From: a virus | Reading direction: 5' to 3' (one strand) | DNA length: 64,000 nt | Virus record (IMG/VR): IMGVR_UViG_3300022752_000020 | Location: 1-64,000 of that record | Shown: in pieces, positions 1-7,481 of the stretch | How positions within the stretch are numbered: the stretch's first letter is position 1 | How the letters are laid out: each line of letters starts with the position of its first letter | Made by a program: the position numbers and the translations under genes | Notes under the pieces: generated by a model | Database searches by the model: none | Told to the model about the DNA's origin: nothing | The model's input: the letters and a program-made list of their open reading frames with translations, nothing else

Positions 1-540
1 AATAAGTAAAATATATTTGTCTAAAGAGAAACTTTCGCCTTCTTGATACTGTATTTCGCACCGATACAGATTACTTTCATGCCATACATGTTGCCCTACT
101 AGATAAGGCAAATTTGGATACCATTTGACAATATCAATTCCTTGATAGATATGTTCAAAATCATCTGTATTAAATTGATAGCTATCCGAGGTGGTTTTAC
201 CTCGTAAAGGTTGTATATAATCCAGACGTAAAGGTTGTATATAATCCAGACCTTCTGCTATTTTTTTCCAAATAGAATGTTCATAATAAACTAGACTGCC
301 TACAGGATATTGATAATTTGGATTAAAATTTCCTATATCAGACTGATGAACTACCTTAATTAAGATATCAAAATAATCTTTATAATTAGGAAATTGCTTT
401 ATTAGCCAATCGAAACTATCTGTGACAAGGGCTATAGGAACATTCAAATGCTTTTTAGCCTGCTTTGCAGCATAGACAGCTATTTCAGTATAATCAATCT
501 GCTCGTTATTTAGAGCATACATTAATATACCTTTACTCAT
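1..540 (-). CDS. Unknown protein, possibly glycosyltransferase-like (3' end beyond window)
   Basis: Reading leftward from ATG at 540, the frame stays open for 180 codons to the window edge, so the C-terminus is missing. The N-terminus (ILMYALNNEQIDYTEIA, then a VPIALVTDS strand at about residues 34-42) looks like the first beta-strand and helix of nucleotide-sugar transferase-like hypothetical proteins found in T4-like marine phages. That similarity is from memory, and no DxD motif is visible in the part present. A perfect 24-bp tandem duplication (203-250) repeats LDYIQPLR in the middle of the protein without breaking the frame. The start overlaps the stop of the upstream gene (ATGAGTAA), suggesting translational coupling. 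Function unproven. Confidence 0.7.
   Translation of the reverse strand, partial: MSKGILMYALNNEQIDYTEIAVYAAKQAKKHLNVPIALVTDSFDWLIKQFPNYKDYFDILIKVVHQSDIGNFNPNYQYPVGSLVYYEHSIWKKIAEGLDYIQPLRLDYIQPLRGKTTSDSYQFNTDDFEHIYQGIDIVKWYPNLPYLVGQHVWHESNLYRCEIQYQEGESFSLDKYILLI
203..250. repeat. 24-bp perfect tandem duplication inside a gene
   Basis: The unit cgtaaaggttgtatataatc plus caga at 203-226 is repeated exactly at 227-250. It adds eight residues in frame to the partial gene at 1-540. Exact identity suggests a recent slippage event. Confidence 0.9.
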
Positions 541-883
541 TGACTAGGGCCTCAACTGATCTATTCTTTTTAAGTATTTGATAATCATTATAATAACTAT
601 TACTAGCAATAAAATATTGATTAACAATATCTTCTAAAAATTGTTTCAAATCACTAATACGAATTGGCAGTTCATTATCATCAATGACTACTATATCATT
701 TATATTATCCAAATCAACTAAGGTTTTTATAAAAGTAATTAGCTCTTTGGTAATTGTAAATGTGCCCCCATTTTGGTAATAGACACAGTCATTACGATAT
801 TTTTCTTTAAGAGAGCGTTTTTGATTATTTAGAGTTACCATAAAATTGGCAAACTCGAGAGCTTTTTCTAAGCGTTCGTCCAT
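533..883 (-). CDS. Conserved-looking hypothetical phage protein, 116 aa
   Basis: A 116-residue protein without transmembrane segments or known catalytic motifs. The N-terminal helix (LEKALEFANFMVTLNNQKR) is followed by a YYQNGGTFTITKELITF stretch and an alternating hydrophobic/acidic C-terminal half. It resembles small uncharacterised proteins of T4-like marine phages, but I cannot name a function. AGGA lies 7-10 nt before the ATG at 883. Its stop overlaps the start of the next gene by 8 nt. The 52-nt gap to the upstream gene is T-rich and holds no hairpin. Confidence 0.75.
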   Translation of the reverse strand: MDERLEKALEFANFMVTLNNQKRSLKEKYRNDCVYYQNGGTFTITKELITFIKTLVDLDNINDIVVIDDNELPIRISDLKQFLEDIVNQYFIASNSYYNDYQILKKNRSVEALVNE

Positions 884-935
884 ATATTTTCCTACATGAT
901 AACGTACTTATCTATGAAGAAAAATATAAAAAAAT

Positions 936-1832
936 TTATGGTCCAGAAGTTGTAGTAACTGTTGGCGCACTTAAGGTCACTGTAGCACCAGTTGGAGGTG
1001 TAGCTGCTTGAGGTCTATAAGTTTGAATTTTACTGTTTAAAGTTCCGTTTACATTTTCATCAACATTTTCAATTTGATCATCTCGATAAGTAATTTGCCA
1101 TGTCATTTGTGTTGCTGTTCCTGCACTATTACTTGCCACATTACATTTTGCTTCTACTTGAATGTCATTTTGAGAGTATGTTGCACCGCCTGTAATTGAA
1201 AATATAGTTTGATAAGTATTAGTTAAATCATACCAACCTACATTCGAGGCACTTCCTGCAGAAGCAGTCGTCGATTTATATTTGAATCTCATTGGACTAA
1301 AACTATTTGTTAGATTATACCAAGCTGTACCTTTACCTGCGCCATAACTTGAAATCGAGGGAGAAAATCTAATCTCTCCGCCAGCGTTAAAATAATATCT
1401 ACCTGCATCAGCACTAGGAAATGAAATAGTAACAATATGTACTATATTTCCATTCCAATTAGAAATTGAAGGGGACACTGCATCTCCTAAAGACATCTGA
1501 GCAGAAGAGGCATTAAATCTAGTACCAGTTAATGCTGTAATTGCATTTGAATATGCTGTCCAATCACTAGCATAAATTACACCTCCAGATGAGATTGTAG
1601 CTAGAGCAGGACTATACACAGCATTTGTCTGATGAATGGATATTGACTCTATATCTGCTTTTAAATTTATTAAGTGACTAGCTGCAACATTTGCCGCTAC
1701 AGCAACTTGGGAACTAGCCAGCGGTTGACCATATCCTTTATCACCCGTTCCAGTGCCTAAAATAGTGGCTACTGCACTTTGTATTCCATTATAATCTGCC
1801 GCAAGTATGGTATTTCCAACACCAATTGTCAT
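936..1832 (-). CDS. Probable virion structural protein (tail-associated), 298 aa
   Basis: The composition is typical of phage structural proteins: rich in Ser, Thr, Ala, Gly and Asn, with many predicted beta-strands and no Cys cluster except one residue (AKCNVAS). The N-terminal 120 residues (IGVGNTILAADYNGIQSAVA, then LKADIESISIHQTN) resemble small structural proteins of marine T4-like phages in which a helix-turn repeat precedes a beta-sandwich. The C-terminus is a Thr/Pro-rich tail ending in TVTTTSGP. A good ribosome site (GAGGG) lies about 8 nt before ATG 1832. An AATAAATA late-like motif lies about 100 nt upstream. It could be a minor fibre or decoration protein; exact role unknown. Confidence 0.75.
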   Translation of the reverse strand: MTIGVGNTILAADYNGIQSAVATILGTGTGDKGYGQPLASSQVAVAANVAASHLINLKADIESISIHQTNAVYSPALATISSGGVIYASDWTAYSNAITALTGTRFNASSAQMSLGDAVSPSISNWNGNIVHIVTISFPSADAGRYYFNAGGEIRFSPSISSYGAGKGTAWYNLTNSFSPMRFKYKSTTASAGSASNVGWYDLTNTYQTIFSITGGATYSQNDIQVEAKCNVASNSAGTATQMTWQITYRDDQIENVDENVNGTLNSKIQTYRPQAATPPTGATVTLSAPTVTTTSGP

Positions 1833-1904
1833 TGTATTTTCCCTCGCTTATTTAAAGGATAACTACTTCAGTCATAGATTTACCATTTATGCATCTATAG
1901 TACT

Positions 1905-1921
1905 AAAAAAGTTTCCTTTTT
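1905..1921 (-). terminator. Weak A/T hairpin after the UvsY-like gene
   Basis: On the minus strand AAAAAG-GAAA-CTTTTTT forms a 6-bp stem with a GAAA loop ending in T residues. It lies between the UvsY-like stop (1946) and the start of the structural gene at 1832. The stem is A/U-only apart from one G-C pair, so termination would be weak. Confidence 0.35.
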
Positions 1922-1932
1922 ATCACTTATAT

Positions 1933-1940
1933 TATTTATT
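1933..1940 (-). promoter_or_regulatory. Late-promoter-like AATAAATA
   Basis: Minus-strand AATAAATA, one mismatch from the T4 late consensus TATAAATA, sits about 100 nt upstream of the structural gene starting at 1832. It fits a switch from the recombination genes to a late virion gene. A single AT-rich 8-mer in AT-rich DNA is weak evidence. Confidence 0.3.
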
Positions 1941-1945
1941 AAAAA

Positions 1946-2398
1946 TTATAATGTAGCATCCTCCATTCCTGCTGTACGCAGTTTAATTACATTACTTAGC
2001 TGCCACTGCTTAACATCCAGGGCTTTTGTGATTCCTAACCACTTATTTCTGAGGAGAGCAAATTCATTGATTATTTTTTCCATATCAACTACATCACTCT
2101 CACCTTCTACATAACGGTCACAGTCTCTACTACTCAATGCTCTTTGATAATTTTCAAGATATTTACGAAAATGTTGACTTTTAAGTTGTCTTAACTCTAT
2201 ATTTAGGTATTCTAAAATAGCTTCGATTTCCTGTAGTTGATTAAATCTATGTTCAACTATGCCAGGCATACTTGCACTGGCTTTTTCTATATTTCCTTTA
2301 ATACGTGTATCTGCTTTGGCATCTTCTAACTCACTATTAAAGTAATCTATAGCATCAGTAAGTAAGGTAATATCCCTTATTATCTTAGAATACCACAT
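1946..2398 (-). CDS. uvsY: UvsY-like recombination mediator (putative), 150 aa
   Basis: A helical, charged 150-residue protein (T4 UvsY is 137). It has a conserved-looking core, MPGIVEHRFNQLQEIEAILE at about residues 44-63, followed by LNIELRQLKSQHFRKYLE and a C-terminal WLGITKALDVKQWQLSNVIK helix. Similar proteins beside uvsX in T4-like marine phages are often labelled UvsY, the factor that loads UvsX onto gp32-coated ssDNA. Here the gene lies two genes downstream of uvsX and three downstream of gp32, a position that suits the role. No sequence signature proves it. It begins 2 nt after the stop of the acidic 80-aa gene. Confidence 0.55.
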   Translation of the reverse strand: MWYSKIIRDITLLTDAIDYFNSELEDAKADTRIKGNIEKASASMPGIVEHRFNQLQEIEAILEYLNIELRQLKSQHFRKYLENYQRALSSRDCDRYVEGESDVVDMEKIINEFALLRNKWLGITKALDVKQWQLSNVIKLRTAGMEDATL

Positions 2399-2400
2399 GA

Positions 2401-2643
2401 TTAATAATCATCTTCCTCGTCATAGCCATCTTCGTAATCTTCATCTTCAGTATCATCCTCTAGATAATACTCTATAGCAGTATCAAGATCAGGATCAGTG
2501 CCTAAAGCATTTTCTAATACCTTATCCTTAATGCCAAAATCAGCCAATAAATCAACAAATCCTTCGGCAGCTAAAGCTATATCCTCTTTACGAAGGTACT
2601 CTTTAAAAAATGTCCAGGTTTCACTAATTTGTGTATCATTCAT
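2401..2643 (-). CDS. Small acidic protein between uvsX and the uvsY-like gene, 80 aa
   Basis: An 80-residue protein. The first 55 residues are helical (SETWTFFKEYLRKEDIALAA, then FVDLLADFGI) and the last 22 are nearly all Asp, Glu and Tyr (DDTEDEDYEDGYDEEDDY). A strongly acidic tail can mimic DNA or bind basic surfaces of replication proteins, so a regulatory role in the UvsX/gp32 presynaptic complex is possible. That is inference from context. The start overlaps the uvsX stop (ATGAATGA, 8 nt), implying coupled translation. Confidence 0.8.
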   Translation of the reverse strand: MNDTQISETWTFFKEYLRKEDIALAAEGFVDLLADFGIKDKVLENALGTDPDLDTAIEYYLEDDTEDEDYEDGYDEEDDY

Positions 2644-3691
2644 GTTCTACAGTTTCCTCTAAAATGGTTTCCTCTTTAGGTTTGATATTGGGGAAATCCT
2701 CCATTATCATATCTAATTTATCATTTTTCCATTCTTTTCTGTAATATAAATGTTCTTTACCTTGACTATCAACAAATTTAAGTCTATTTCCTTGTTGAGT
2801 TAAGATACCTTTGCCCTCAAACAAATCCACTAATCCACTATAAGGATCCATGCCTGTAGCATATGGGATCTTAATTTGAATATTTTCAAAAGGTTTAGCA
2901 TATCTGGTCTTCATAATCTTACAAGCACTACGAATACCTTTTACTTCACTTACCTTATTGCCATCTTCATCCTCTTTTAGCTTGAGCTTCTTCATGGCAA
3001 CTACAATACTTGACGCATAGATAAAACCCTGACCACCACTGATCTTGTCATCTGGATCAAACATATCCTGACTGGCATAGGTATGATTAGTAGCAACTAG
3101 GCCTACATTATGACTACCGAACATATTAACACAGTTACGTACCAAACTGGTCAATGCCTTAGGTTTACGACCCATATCACCTTTCATATTACCTGCTTCA
3201 AACTGATCTACATCAGTAGGAGTCAATAACATACCCAAACTATCAATAACAAACAATACTTTAGGCTTGCTATCTTCTGGCATAGCCTTATATTCTTTCA
3301 TAAACTCACTAATAGTTTTAGCAACATCATCAATCATTGCCATATTCAGTTTGAGTAGTTTACTTTCGTCAGTATCAACACCTAATGCTTCTAACCAAGC
3401 CTTATCTAATGCGTTTTCACTATCAATCAATACAACAAAGATACCTTGTTCTTGAGCATTCTTAATCAAATTACCACTACAAATATAACTTTTGCCGGCA
3501 CCACTTTCACCAGCAAATACAGTGACTTTGCCTAATGGAACACCTTTCTTAAAATCACTGCTAATCAAATAGTTTAGGGCATAGTTACCAGTACTGACCC
3601 AATCTGTAGGATCATTAAAACCTACGCCAAGCCCATCAATACTCTTTGTCAAAGTTTTTCGAAACTTACTTAAGTCAAACGCCTTTATCAT
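2636..3691 (-). CDS. uvsX: UvsX RecA-like recombinase, 351 aa
   Basis: An ATP-dependent strand-exchange protein acting in recombination-dependent replication and repair. The Walker A motif GESGAGKS is at residues 61-68, the Walker B strand KVLFVIDS at 144-151, and the RecA-like SGGQGFIYASSIV segment at 218-230. The T4-type DPYSGLVDL motif lies in the C-terminal part. Length is close to T4 UvsX (about 390). AGGA lies before ATG 3691. It is cotranscribed with gp32 upstream and the acidic and UvsY-like genes downstream, so the whole presynaptic set sits together. Confidence 0.95.
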   Translation of the reverse strand: MIKAFDLSKFRKTLTKSIDGLGVGFNDPTDWVSTGNYALNYLISSDFKKGVPLGKVTVFAGESGAGKSYICSGNLIKNAQEQGIFVVLIDSENALDKAWLEALGVDTDESKLLKLNMAMIDDVAKTISEFMKEYKAMPEDSKPKVLFVIDSLGMLLTPTDVDQFEAGNMKGDMGRKPKALTSLVRNCVNMFGSHNVGLVATNHTYASQDMFDPDDKISGGQGFIYASSIVVAMKKLKLKEDEDGNKVSEVKGIRSACKIMKTRYAKPFENIQIKIPYATGMDPYSGLVDLFEGKGILTQQGNRLKFVDSQGKEHLYYRKEWKNDKLDMIMEDFPNIKPKEETILEETVEHE

Positions 3692-3758
3692 ATTATTATC
3701 CTATAATGAAAAGAACTCGAACCAAGAATCTTGTTCCCAGTCCGAGCCATATTATTGA

Positions 3759-4742
3759 TTATTGTTGTTTATTACGATTACGGATCATAGATAAGATGTC
3801 GTTAGCACGACTTTCTGTACTCTTTGATTCGTCTGTAGTTTTAGATACAGCCTTTAATGCTGCTTTAGGTTGTGCTTTTGGTGTTTCAACTTCGTCATCG
3901 TGATCTTCAATTACTGCATCACTTGTACGACTAGAAACCATTGGATCACCGGTACGAGCACTAGCTCCGCTTGGTTTATAGTATTGTCCCCAACGATCCA
4001 TGTCAAATGCTTCTCCATCCACGCTGGCTTCAAACATTTCCTTGATTACCCTAAGTTCAATCTCAGTAGGTTTCTTAGGAAGGAAATCTTTAAGATTAAA
4101 CAATCCATATTCTTTCAATGCATCTTGTTCTTTCTCATTGAGTGGACGACTACGACGACTCCACTTGCTGGTGCCATAATCAGCATAACCACCTTTGCTT
4201 GATTTAATCATTTTGAAATCTACACCATTTACTACATCAGTAGGTAGATCTTCCATCTCTGGGTCCATCAAAGCCCCTTTGATAAGGGTAAAGATTTGAG
4301 GACCGATAATCAATCTACGGATAGGATTTTCTGGTATTTGATCTTCTTTAAGACCATCTTCTACTACAAAGCCTTGGAAAAGATAACTACGCTTTTTCCA
4401 ATACTTACGACCCATTGATTCAAGGTTAGGATCCTTAAACCAAGGACGTACTTCATTAAGAATTGGACAGGAATCGCCGTACATTTCCATACAAGGAACT
4501 TGTACTGCTACTTTTTTGTTGTCAGTTTCACCTTTGATACCAGCGAACTCAAGTTTAATAACAGCACGTTCTACCCAAAAGAAGGTATTGTTTGGATCGC
4601 CGTCTGGAAGGAATCTTACTGTACTTTCGCCGCCTTCTTTTAAATTCCAGAAGGGGTAAATGGTGAGGTCTCCGCCTCCTGTTGAACCGCCTTTAAGTTC
4701 TTGCTCTTTAAGTTTTGCCCTAATTTCTGCCAAAGTTGCCAT
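3759..4742 (-). CDS. 32: Single-stranded DNA-binding protein gp32, 327 aa
   Basis: Coats ssDNA during replication and recombination. The T4 gp32 layout is visible: an N-terminal cooperativity helix (LAEIRAKLKEQELKG), then a core starting with YPFWNLKEGGESTVRFLPDG and running through FFWVERAVIKLEF, RKYWKKRSYLFQGFVV and IGPQIFTLIKG. An acidic stretch (EDHDDEVE) and a flexible tail ending in ILSMIRNRNKQQ follow. T4 gp32 holds zinc with one His and three Cys. Here only C84 and C92 are present in the corresponding loop (PCMEMYGDSC), so the classical zinc site appears incomplete. GGAG lies 6-9 nt before ATG 4742. The leader carries a direct repeat and a hairpin, described separately. Confidence 0.95.
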   Translation of the reverse strand: MATLAEIRAKLKEQELKGGSTGGGDLTIYPFWNLKEGGESTVRFLPDGDPNNTFFWVERAVIKLEFAGIKGETDNKKVAVQVPCMEMYGDSCPILNEVRPWFKDPNLESMGRKYWKKRSYLFQGFVVEDGLKEDQIPENPIRRLIIGPQIFTLIKGALMDPEMEDLPTDVVNGVDFKMIKSSKGGYADYGTSKWSRRSRPLNEKEQDALKEYGLFNLKDFLPKKPTEIELRVIKEMFEASVDGEAFDMDRWGQYYKPSGASARTGDPMVSSRTSDAVIEDHDDEVETPKAQPKAALKAVSKTTDESKSTESRANDILSMIRNRNKQQ

Positions 4743-4755
4743 AGTTTTTCTCCTG

Positions 4756-4785
4756 TATTTGCCTATGTTTAAAATATTTGCCTAT
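4756..4785 (-). promoter_or_regulatory. Direct repeat in the gp32 leader, candidate autoregulatory operator
   Basis: On the minus strand the 11-mer ATAGGCAAATA occurs twice (4785-4775 and 4766-4756), 8 nt apart and ending about 14 nt before the gp32 start codon. T4 gp32 represses its own translation by binding an unstructured A/U-rich leader next to the ribosome site. A repeated A/U-rich element here fits such an operator. The link is inference. Confidence 0.4.
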
Positions 4786-4806
4786 ATGTCTGACACCTGT
4801 CAAACA

Positions 4807-4834
4807 AAACGCATACATGTTATTGTATGCGTTT
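4807..4834 (-). terminator. Hairpin with T-rich tail between the 866-aa gene and gp32
   Basis: An 11-bp perfect stem (AAACGCATACA / TGTATGCGTTT) with a 6-nt loop. On the minus strand it is followed by TTTTGTTTG, so it can act as a factor-independent terminator after the 866-aa gene. It could also stay in the gp32 leader as a 5' structure, since a TATAAATA motif lies directly upstream. Confidence 0.6.
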
Positions 4835-4835
4835 G

Positions 4836-4843
4836 TATTTATA
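4836..4843 (-). promoter_or_regulatory. Perfect late-promoter motif TATAAATA upstream of gp32
   Basis: An exact match on the minus strand to the T4 late consensus TATAAATA, 94 nt before the gp32 start codon. Initiation some 6-7 nt downstream would begin at or inside the hairpin at 4807-4834, giving gp32 mRNA a structured 5' end. Confidence 0.45.
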
Positions 4844-4867
4844 AAATCAAGTAAAAAGGTGTATTAA

Positions 4868-7468
4868 TTATTGTTGTTTTGTCATTTGTTGAATTTGTTT
4901 CAACATACCTTTAGCTTGTTCTGGACTTAATTGCTCTGGATTCAATGTACCATTCATTAGATCACCCATCATTTTATTCAAATCCATACCACCCATATTT
5001 GGCATATTTCCTTGTACACCCTTCATCATATTGCCAGCTTGTCCTTGTACACCCTTCATCATATTGGTTACACTGCCACCAATATCATCTGGGTTGAATT
5101 TCATACCAAATGGTAATTTCATATTACCTGACATGCCCCTAAACTTATCCATTGCCTGATCATATCCTACTTCCTTACCATCAATCTGACCACTACTGGT
5201 ATTTGATTTGGTCATATTTTGAGCAGGAATTTTACTGGTAATGTCCTTCATCATTTGATCTGGATTTAAAAATTCTTTAATTCCCGATAATTTTAAAATA
5301 GCAGCCAATTCACCACTTTCTCTAGTGACTGGCTTGCCTTTTGGTGGGGGCGCTGTGGCACCATCTGGAGGACTTGGTATATTATTGATTACTCCTTTGT
5401 AATTAGGATTAGTTGGCTTTGGTGCTGCTGATGGTTTATTATAAGCCTGTGCTCCCCCACCTGCTCGTGCGCTTCCATAATTTGGGCTCATGTGTCCACT
5501 TACAATACCTTCTTCTGTATCTCTATCAAAACTTGGTGTTTTAATACCTGATAGTTCCAACATACGAGCCTGTTCATAACGTGCGTGATGACGCTCTTTA
5601 AGTTTACTCATAATTCGACCACAGGCACCTTCTACCATACGATCAAACATTTCTGCTTTAGGATTTTTTGGGTCAATACGATATTTTTCCTTTAACTCCT
5701 TACACATCTTGGTAACAAAGCCTTCTTCACCAATAGTAAATGTACCATTGTTCTCATTGAAGAACCCACTAACACGACTAAAAATTTCATCTACTATACG
5801 GTGCATCATCTTTCCTTCCATCATAGGAGCGGCAGGATTTGGGATCATTGGTCCAGGTGCTGCTCCACCGGCTGCTGCCATAGGATCCACTGGGGGTGGG
5901 GCTACTGGTGCTGCGGCTTCAGGAGGAGGTGCTGCTGGTTCTGGAGCAGGTGGGGGAGGTGGGGGAGGAGGTGCTGCTGGTGCTGCACTTGCCCCATCAA
6001 ATCCTAAACGATCACTCAAGTCTGTTCCATTCTCTGCATCATAACTTCTTAAAAACTCGTTGATGATTGGTCTAGCATCCATTTCATCTAAACCAAGATC
6101 AGCTAATAGAGCAAATGCTTTATTAAGTTTTTTCTCATCAATCATTCCAGCAACACTATCTATAGCATTTGATCCATTAGTACCTAATGGAAGTTCGCTG
6201 GAGAATAACTGTTTAAGTTGTTCCATAGCTTGATTTTGTACTTCTTCATCGCCACTAAAAACATCATCTGTTTCACTGACAATCTGATTCAAGTACTTTT
6301 CAAACATGCTAAATTCTTTAACATTTTTCATACCTTGTTGAGCAAGGTGTTTGGCACGACTATGTCCACCGTGTTTAGCTTTGTCCCCAGCTTCCTTACC
6401 CTTTTTAGGAGGATCTGGTTCAAATGGTGGATGATTGGGATTCTTAGGATCCCAAGGTTCTTTATCACCTTCTAGGATATCATCTAAACCAATTTCTTTA
6501 ACAGGCAATTGAGTTTCATCAACTAGTCTATAAATATAAGGAAAAGCATCCTTAAGTTCTTCATTAAAACTACGTACAGTTAACCGATCAATCCAATCAT
6601 TTAGAATATCTTCTGGTATATCATTTTTAGTTGCTACACTAAAATTTTCTTTAAACTGAACATAATGTTTTTGTACTTGTAGAGCATGTATCTCTTCTTT
6701 AATGTTGCCAATACGATCAATCACTTTAGTTTGTATATTGCCCATACTTTCACTTACTACAGGACTACGATCAACATAATTCTTAAATATTCTAAGTTTA
6801 CCTAATTCTTCACTTAGGCCAATAATATAATTACCAATGTCGTCAAAAAAACTACCACCTTCACTGATGTGTCGAGCCATTGCTCTTGCACCATTTAAAT
6901 GTTTAATAGGATATAAAAACCTTTCACCCATCATATTTTCAACATAGATGTGTTCAATATGCTGTGTTCTTCCATTAGGTGCGTTAAAATTAATAGGCTG
7001 CTTGTGCCTTACTATAATCTTTGCTTCACCTATCTCTTGATAACTGGTCTTGGTTGTACCAAATAATTTTGATTCATTCATGTTACCTTCCCCAACGGAA
7101 TGTCTTTTTACTAGATTACTTTGACTTGGATTTTGTGCATTAAAGTTTAAGCCATGTGTTTGAGCAAACTTAGGAAGTATACTACGAATAAACCTATCCC
7201 ATGCTCTATTTTGTACTTGATCAGTCCAAGTTACATCTAGTCCGGGTCCGCCACCCCCATCGTCTTTTTCATTTAAACTTACAGTTACATTAACTAATTT
7301 TTCACCATCTTCATCTACAAAGTCAAAGTTAAATTTTCTTGCATCCTCATCTGTTAAATTAACTCCATCTATAGGCTTATCATCTGCTGTACTACGCTGT
7401 AGGCTAGGAAATCTAGTCTGTAGTTGACGACCCAAATCTATAGCTATTCGTTCGAAATTTGCACTCAT
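4868..7468 (-). CDS. Large unknown phage protein with proline-rich centre, 866 aa
   Basis: I do not recognise a function. The N-terminal 150 residues start with SANFERIAIDLGRQLQTRF and contain a domain (FNFDFVDEDGEKLVNVTVSL, then WDRFIRSILPKFAQTHGLNF) that recurs at the front of large uncharacterised proteins of T4-like marine phages. A roughly 350-residue helical segment follows. Residues 489-551 are a Pro/Ala linker including a run of eight prolines. The C-terminal part is Gly/Met/Asn-rich (NMMKGVQG repeated, GGMDLNKMMGDLM). Candidate roles are a virion core or scaffold-associated protein, given its place between terminase and gp32. AATAAATA overlaps the end of gp17 just before ATG 7468. 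A hairpin terminator follows it. Confidence 0.75.
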   Translation of the reverse strand: MSANFERIAIDLGRQLQTRFPSLQRSTADDKPIDGVNLTDEDARKFNFDFVDEDGEKLVNVTVSLNEKDDGGGGPGLDVTWTDQVQNRAWDRFIRSILPKFAQTHGLNFNAQNPSQSNLVKRHSVGEGNMNESKLFGTTKTSYQEIGEAKIIVRHKQPINFNAPNGRTQHIEHIYVENMMGERFLYPIKHLNGARAMARHISEGGSFFDDIGNYIIGLSEELGKLRIFKNYVDRSPVVSESMGNIQTKVIDRIGNIKEEIHALQVQKHYVQFKENFSVATKNDIPEDILNDWIDRLTVRSFNEELKDAFPYIYRLVDETQLPVKEIGLDDILEGDKEPWDPKNPNHPPFEPDPPKKGKEAGDKAKHGGHSRAKHLAQQGMKNVKEFSMFEKYLNQIVSETDDVFSGDEEVQNQAMEQLKQLFSSELPLGTNGSNAIDSVAGMIDEKKLNKAFALLADLGLDEMDARPIINEFLRSYDAENGTDLSDRLGFDGASAAPAAPPPPPPPPAPEPAAPPPEAAAPVAPPPVDPMAAAGGAAPGPMIPNPAAPMMEGKMMHRIVDEIFSRVSGFFNENNGTFTIGEEGFVTKMCKELKEKYRIDPKNPKAEMFDRMVEGACGRIMSKLKERHHARYEQARMLELSGIKTPSFDRDTEEGIVSGHMSPNYGSARAGGGAQAYNKPSAAPKPTNPNYKGVINNIPSPPDGATAPPPKGKPVTRESGELAAILKLSGIKEFLNPDQMMKDITSKIPAQNMTKSNTSSGQIDGKEVGYDQAMDKFRGMSGNMKLPFGMKFNPDDIGGSVTNMMKGVQGQAGNMMKGVQGNMPNMGGMDLNKMMGDLMNGTLNPEQLSPEQAKGMLKQIQQMTKQQ

Positions 7469-7473
7469 AGTAA

Positions 7474-7481
7474 TATTTATT
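7474..7481 (-). promoter_or_regulatory. Late-like AATAAATA before the 866-aa gene
   Basis: AATAAATA on the minus strand ends 5 nt before ATG 7468 and overlaps the gp17 stop codon. There is no clear Shine-Dalgarno sequence before this start, so a leaderless or very short-leader late transcript is possible. Confidence 0.35.

Noticed and set aside
3692-3758. tRNA gene on the minus strand between gp32 and uvsX (GGTTCGAGTTC and GGACTGGGA look tRNA-like)
   Set aside because: The T-stem halves do not pair, and no acceptor or anticodon arm can be folded in the 67-nt gap.
4774-4802. Sigma70 promoter for gp32 (TTGACA at 4803-4798 on the minus strand)
   Set aside because: The -35 box is perfect but no acceptable -10 lies at 16-18 nt (CAAATA or AAATAT only), so I left it out.
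5709-6044. Gly-rich plus-strand frame opposite the 866-aa gene
   Set aside because: It is the complement of the proline-rich linker of the real gene.
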